This document shows, in pieces, positions 5,159-8,569 of a DNA stretch of 8,569 nucleotides (position 1 is its first letter; each line of letters starts with the position of its first letter). The notes under the pieces were generated by a model. That model searched no databases, was not told the origin of the DNA, and worked only from the letters and a program-made list of their open reading frames with translations. Where the stretch lies: contig CAZXFL010000048.1 of assembly GCA_964640385.1 (NCBI GenBank), positions 1 to 8,569 on the forward strand, written 5' to 3'. Made by a program: the position numbers and the translations under genes. The DNA is from JBBDIK01 sp964640385. GTDB lineage: Bacteria; Actinomycetota; UBA4738; JBBDHU01.

Positions 5159-6604
5159 CTACGTCTGCGTCCCGACAACCGTCCAGGTGTTCGACGCCTT
5201 GGTGCCCGTGTTGATGTACAGCTTGCCGTTCGTCGTGTCGGCGCACAGCGCGCCCTTCTCGGCGATCCCGTTCATGCTCGTTGCGGGAACGCCCGCCGTG
5301 ACGAACGGGCCGAAACCGCCGTGGTCGATCGTTCCCACGCCGGCCGCCAGGCGCACGACCTTGGCCCCCGAGCCGTTGAACAGGTATTGCGGCTCGATCG
5401 AGATGCGGGCTGCCGCCGCGTCGTTGACGTTCACGCAGTCGGCGTTGGGGAAGGTCGCCCCGGTCTTGAAGTTGTTGGAGCCGACATGGGTGTCGGTGAT
5501 GTTGCGGAGGTCCATCTGCGGAGAGGCGTTGTCCATGTGGTAGTTGCCGGCGATGTCGAAGCCGAACGACGGCTCGCTGTGGACGTTCGTCTTGAGCCCG
5601 CCGTCGCCGTTGCCCTCGAAGTGGTTGCCGTGGATGACGCCGCCGTCCCAAGCGTTGAGCGCGAACGCCGGCTTGCCGCCAGCCGAGCCGGGGAGGTTCT
5701 CGAAGTGGTTGCCGATCGCGGTCAACGCCGCCCCGACGTAGGCGTGCAGCCCCCCCTTGGACGACTGGAACGAGCAGTCCTCGATCCGCACGAGGTTGTT
5801 CCACGACACGGTGCCCAGCGTCAGCCCCCAGTCCTGGAGGCCGCCGTAGCCGATGAAGTCGCAGTTTCGGAACGTGAGGAGGATGTTCGGTCCCGGGCTG
5901 TAGAAGATGACCGACCCGGCCCCGCCGTCGGTCGAGAAGCGGACCTTCGTGAACGTGCAGACGCCGAACTCGCGCAGCCGCACCGCGCTCGAACTCGCGC
6001 CCGTGTTGTTGTTGCTGACCCACATGTCATGCATCTGGAGGAACGTGAGGATCGGGTCGCTCGCGGCCGTGTACGGGGTATCGAAGATCGGCCCGGCGAT
6101 CGAGCCGAATACCTGCGTCGTGTGCAGGCCCGCGCCATGGAGGATGATCCCGCTCGTGTTGAGGTTGATCGCCGTCCCGCCGACGTTGTATTTGCCGGCC
6201 GGGAAATAGACGGTGCCTCGGCCGAACCCGCCGGAGTAGGCCGGCAGAGCGTCGATCGCCGCCTGGATCGCCGCGGCGTCGTTCGTCGAGCCGTCGCCAG
6301 TCGCCCCGTAGGCGCGCACGTCGTAGACACCGCGGGCGTTGAACATGCCGGCCCGTGTGAGATCCTGCTCGACCGTCACTCCGGTGAGGTGGGCGACGTT
6401 GGCCGAGCCCTCGACGCCCCGGGTTATCACCGAACAGGCCGTTCCCGAGCGTGCGCCGACAAGCATCAGTTCGTTCTCGATCCGCAGCCGGAACGGAGCG
6501 ACGGGGGCGCCGGTCGCCGACGTGAGGGTCAGCGTCGTTTGAGTGTCGGTGATGCCTCCGTTGAGGGTCGTCACATAGTCGTTCGCGTACTGCTCGATCG
6601 GCAT
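5159..6604 (-). CDS. Pectate-lyase-like beta-helix tail spike (481 aa)
   Basis: This is a probable receptor-binding or surface-polysaccharide-degrading tail protein. Residues 1-88 form an N-terminal adaptor-like region rich in Thr and Val (ITDTQTTLTLTSATGAPV) that would attach to the virion. Residues 92-119 (GVYDVRAYGATGDGSTNDA and the following AAIQAAIDA) are the signature opening of pectate-lyase-3-type right-handed beta-helices in phage spikes. Residues about 130-400 repeat short strands with stacked Asn, Phe and Gly (FRNCDF, IEDCSFQS, IGNHFEN, IHGNHFEG), the parallel beta-helix coils. The C-terminus (ALCADTTNGKLYINTGTKAS, then NTWTVVG) is a small beta-strand end common in tail proteins. 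The catalytic residues cannot be named from sequence alone; the fold may bind without cutting. The ATG follows GGGAG by 5 bases, and only 9 bases separate it from the upstream gene's stop. Confidence 0.85.
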   Translation of the reverse strand: MPIEQYANDYVTTLNGGITDTQTTLTLTSATGAPVAPFRLRIENELMLVGARSGTACSVITRGVEGSANVAHLTGVTVEQDLTRAGMFNARGVYDVRAYGATGDGSTNDAAAIQAAIDALPAYSGGFGRGTVYFPAGKYNVGGTAINLNTSGIILHGAGLHTTQVFGSIAGPIFDTPYTAASDPILTFLQMHDMWVSNNNTGASSSAVRLREFGVCTFTKVRFSTDGGAGSVIFYSPGPNILLTFRNCDFIGYGGLQDWGLTLGTVSWNNLVRIEDCSFQSSKGGLHAYVGAALTAIGNHFENLPGSAGGKPAFALNAWDGGVIHGNHFEGNGDGGLKTNVHSEPSFGFDIAGNYHMDNASPQMDLRNITDTHVGSNNFKTGATFPNADCVNVNDAAAARISIEPQYLFNGSGAKVVRLAAGVGTIDHGGFGPFVTAGVPATSMNGIAEKGALCADTTNGKLYINTGTKASNTWTVVGTQT

Positions 6605-6613
6605 TTCGTCTCC

Positions 6614-8569
6614 CTAAGTCGTCTTGGCGATGAGGACGCCGCCGAGAGAGACGAACACGTCCCCCGTCTCGGCGTCGAACAAGATTGGTGCGTTCGAGAT
6701 GATCGCCGAGGTGGCGCTCCCGTCGGAGGCGCCGATGCCGCGCCCGCTGACGGACTCGGCCCCAGCGCCCGTGTCGCTCACGGTGAGCACGAGCGACACC
6801 GACACGTCCGAGCCGACCCCGGTGTCGGAGGCGCTCTTGGCCTCCCCCGTTCCGAGGGTCGCGTACTCGCCGCCCACCCCGGAGTCGGTGGCCGCGGCGA
6901 GGGCCACCACCGAGGCGGCGCTGTCGGAGCCGGTGCCCGCGTCGGTCGCTGCTAGGGCGATCCCGACTGAGGTGTCGGAGCCGGCGCCCGCGTCGGTTCG
7001 GACAGCGGACGCAGCGGCGAGGGCCGATGTGTCTCCGCCCGCCCCGGAGTCGGTCGTGGTGCCGAGCGCGACGCCGACCGACGTGTCGGCTCCGGCCCCC
7101 GCGTCAGCCGTCGTCCCGAGGACCACCGCGAGGAGCGCCGTGTCAGCCCCCACGCCAGCGTCCGTCGTCGTGCCGAGTGTGATGCCGGCCGACACGTCCG
7201 TCCCGGCGCCCGCGTCAGTCGTGATGGCGAGGCTGACCCCGGCGCTGGTGTCGGCCCCGGCACCCGCGTCCGTCCGAACGTCTGTGGCCGCAACGAGTCC
7301 AGCGGCGGTGTCGGTTCCGGTCCCGGCGTCCGCTCCGCTCTTGGCGGTCGCACCCTGATCGACCGAGGCGACCTCGCCGCCCACGCCCGCGTCAGTTCTC
7401 GTGTCGGTGGCGGCTGCGAGGAGCGAGGTGTCGGCCCCGGCGCCCGAGTCGGCGGTGGTGGCGAGGGCAACGCCGACAGAGGTGTCTGCGCCCGCTCCGG
7501 CGTCCGTTACGATCCCGAGCGAGATCGAGGCAGCGGAGTCGCCCCCGGCTCCCGAGTCGGTCCGGACGGCGAGGACCACCGCGACCGTCGCGGTGTCCGT
7601 TCCGGCTCCGGCGTCCATCGGGACGGAGGTGGTGGTGCTCAGTTGCGCGAGACGGAAGGCCCCGAGACGGGCACGCCCAAGACGAGAGGAGTGTGTCGAG
7701 GCTTCGCTCTGGTCCACCCCGATGGAGGCGGTGTCTGCCCCGGCCCCCGCGTCGGTCGCTGCGATCGGGACGGAGACGGCGGCGTTGCCGTCCGAGCCGA
7801 TCCCCGCGTCAGTCGTGGTTCCGAGCGTGATCGAAGCGCCCGCGTCCGACCCGGCCCCGGCGTCGGTGCTGGTGCCTGTCAGGTTGTCGAGCGTGACCTT
7901 GGTGTCGGCGCCGACTCCGGCATCCGTCCGAACACCGAGGGCGATGCCGGCGGAGGTGTCGGCTCCCGCGCCCGCGTCGGTCGCTGCGACCGGGACGGAG
8001 ACGACAGCGTTGCCATCCGCGCCTGTCCCGGCGTCGGTCGTGGTGGCGAGCATGATCCCGGCCGAGGTGTCGCTCCCCGCCCCGGCATCGGTCCCCGCGA
8101 GCGCCGCCGCGGGGGACGCCGACGTGTCGGCACCCGCTCCTGCGTCGGCACCGGACTTCGGCGTGCTACTTGCCGGGACATACTCGACGTAGACGCCGAG
8201 GGCGCACACCGAGGCGACGCGCGTTCCCGTGTCCATCTTGCGCAGATGCACGACGGGGGCGGTCCCCAGCGTCACCCCCGAAGCGTCGACGGATGCGCCA
8301 TTCGTGAGGCGCCAGTCCGTCGGCCACGTCCCGAGCGCCCCGCCACCGGTCGGGCCGAAGGGGTTGATGATCGCGGTCCCCGGGTCAGTCTCGGCCGGGT
8401 TGCTGGCGATCCAGAAACGCCCCGTCTTCGCTCCGGTGGCGACGTCTTCGCCGTGCCATGCATGCGCCTGCGCAATGACGACGGCATCGCCCGCGGCGAT
8501 CCCGGCCGCCGTGTACGTCTGCATCGTCGCGCGGTACTCGTCGGTCGCGTTATCGGGGCTGCCGTCGGC
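6614..8569 (-). CDS. Repeat-rich tail-associated protein (5' end outside window)
   Basis: 651 residues are visible. The frame is open through base 8569, so the ATG at 8524 is probably not the true start. The first 150 or so visible residues look like a phage structural domain (AVVIAQAHAWHGEDVATG, FWIASNPAETDPG, WPTDWRLTNGA, VHLRKMDTGTRVA, ending VYVEYVP). Then come about 24 tandem units of 17-20 residues headed by TDAGAGADT-like motifs, consensus [T]D[AS]GxGx[DE], each followed by a hydrophobic strand such as SAGIALG. One unit is interrupted by a basic insert containing RLGRARLGAFRLA. The last 40 residues (NAPILFDAETGDVFVSLGG) are a non-repeat cap. Position upstream of the tail spike and its composition suggest an extended fibre or adhesin of the virion. 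No enzyme motif is seen. I do not recognise a named family. Confidence 0.8.
   Translation of the reverse strand, partial: ADGSPDNATDEYRATMQTYTAAGIAAGDAVVIAQAHAWHGEDVATGAKTGRFWIASNPAETDPGTAIINPFGPTGGGALGTWPTDWRLTNGASVDASGVTLGTAPVVHLRKMDTGTRVASVCALGVYVEYVPASSTPKSGADAGAGADTSASPAAALAGTDAGAGSDTSAGIMLATTTDAGTGADGNAVVSVPVAATDAGAGADTSAGIALGVRTDAGVGADTKVTLDNLTGTSTDAGAGSDAGASITLGTTTDAGIGSDGNAAVSVPIAATDAGAGADTASIGVDQSEASTHSSRLGRARLGAFRLAQLSTTTSVPMDAGAGTDTATVAVVLAVRTDSGAGGDSAASISLGIVTDAGAGADTSVGVALATTADSGAGADTSLLAAATDTRTDAGVGGEVASVDQGATAKSGADAGTGTDTAAGLVAATDVRTDAGAGADTSAGVSLAITTDAGAGTDVSAGITLGTTTDAGVGADTALLAVVLGTTADAGAGADTSVGVALGTTTDSGAGGDTSALAAASAVRTDAGAGSDTSVGIALAATDAGTGSDSAASVVALAAATDSGVGGEYATLGTGEAKSASDTGVGSDVSVSLVLTVSDTGAGAESVSGRGIGASDGSATSAIISNAPILFDAETGDVFVSLGGVLIAKTT
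6746..8152 (-). repeat. Tandem Asp-Ala-Gly-type coding repeats, about 24 units of 51-60 bp
   Basis: Each unit encodes about 18 residues beginning [T]D[AS]GxGx[DE]. Unit lengths vary by a few codons, always in frame. A higher-order repeat of 225 bp is visible: about 68 bases at 7751-7818 recur at 7976-8043 with few differences. The G-x-G-x-D core resembles the calcium-binding RTX nonapeptide core, and 18 residues equals one full RTX-type turn, but the second half-turn motif is absent. Confidence 0.85.

Noticed and set aside
5321..6955. A 544-residue + strand frame opposite the tail spike
   Set aside because: It is Arg/Val/Asp-rich antisense of a clear beta-helix protein, typical of high-GC DNA, with no recognisable motif.
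6746..8152. CRISPR array as an explanation for the regular repeats
   Set aside because: The repeats are coding, variable in sequence and length, have no unique spacers of fixed size, and keep one reading frame throughout.
6624..8192. Long stop-free + strand frames (APAPASV-type repeats) opposite the repeat protein
   Set aside because: They are mirror products of the GC-rich tandem repeats. The - strand frame runs through the whole region, has structured ends, and is in line with its neighbours with short spacing.
1..8569. tRNA or rRNA genes
   Set aside because: I saw no cloverleaf-like segment or rRNA-like conserved stretch by eye; a tRNA in the gap cannot be excluded.

Overview
The window is part of a temperate tailed-phage genome, either a free phage or a prophage. 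DNA is about two-thirds G+C with strongly G/C-biased third codon positions, and several genes have Shine-Dalgarno sequences. The host is therefore probably a high-GC bacterium; an actinobacterium is plausible, but nothing seen here fixes the taxon. A run of exactly 100 N (3483-3582) shows that two contigs were scaffolded together.

Left contig (1-3482). A divergent control region at about 1145-1307 separates two gene sets. Leftward (- strand) lie a small XRE-type helix-turn-helix protein, apparently on a leaderless transcript, then a doubtful very short ORF, a 62-aa protein of unknown function, and a YqaJ-type phage exonuclease that runs off the left edge. This is an early/recombination arm. 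Rightward (+ strand) lie a second XRE-type protein (the likely repressor), a single-pass membrane protein, and a large serine recombinase (integrase). These three are joined by ATGA start/stop overlaps, so they look like one lysogeny operon.

Right contig (3583-8569). All genes are on the - strand and closely spaced. Read from right to left they are a tail-associated protein made largely of about 24 Asp-Ala-Gly-type repeats (5' end outside the window), a right-handed beta-helix tail spike, a 76-aa holin-like protein, and a lysin. The lysin joins an N-terminal glucosaminidase-like domain to a C-terminal alpha/beta-hydrolase. Its C-terminus and that of the integrase both fall in the gap.

Read leftward, the order is tail, lysis, integrase, immunity, early recombination. 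In a temperate phage the attachment site usually lies beside the integrase, so attP may lie in the unsequenced gap. If the scaffold join is right, lysin facing integrase is the arrangement of a circular or virion genome, not an integrated one. The most notable points are the two-domain lysin, the repeat protein with its 225-bp in-frame superrepeat, the leaderless XRE promoter, and an exact AT-rich 10-mer shared by the immunity control region and the holin-lysin intergenic space.
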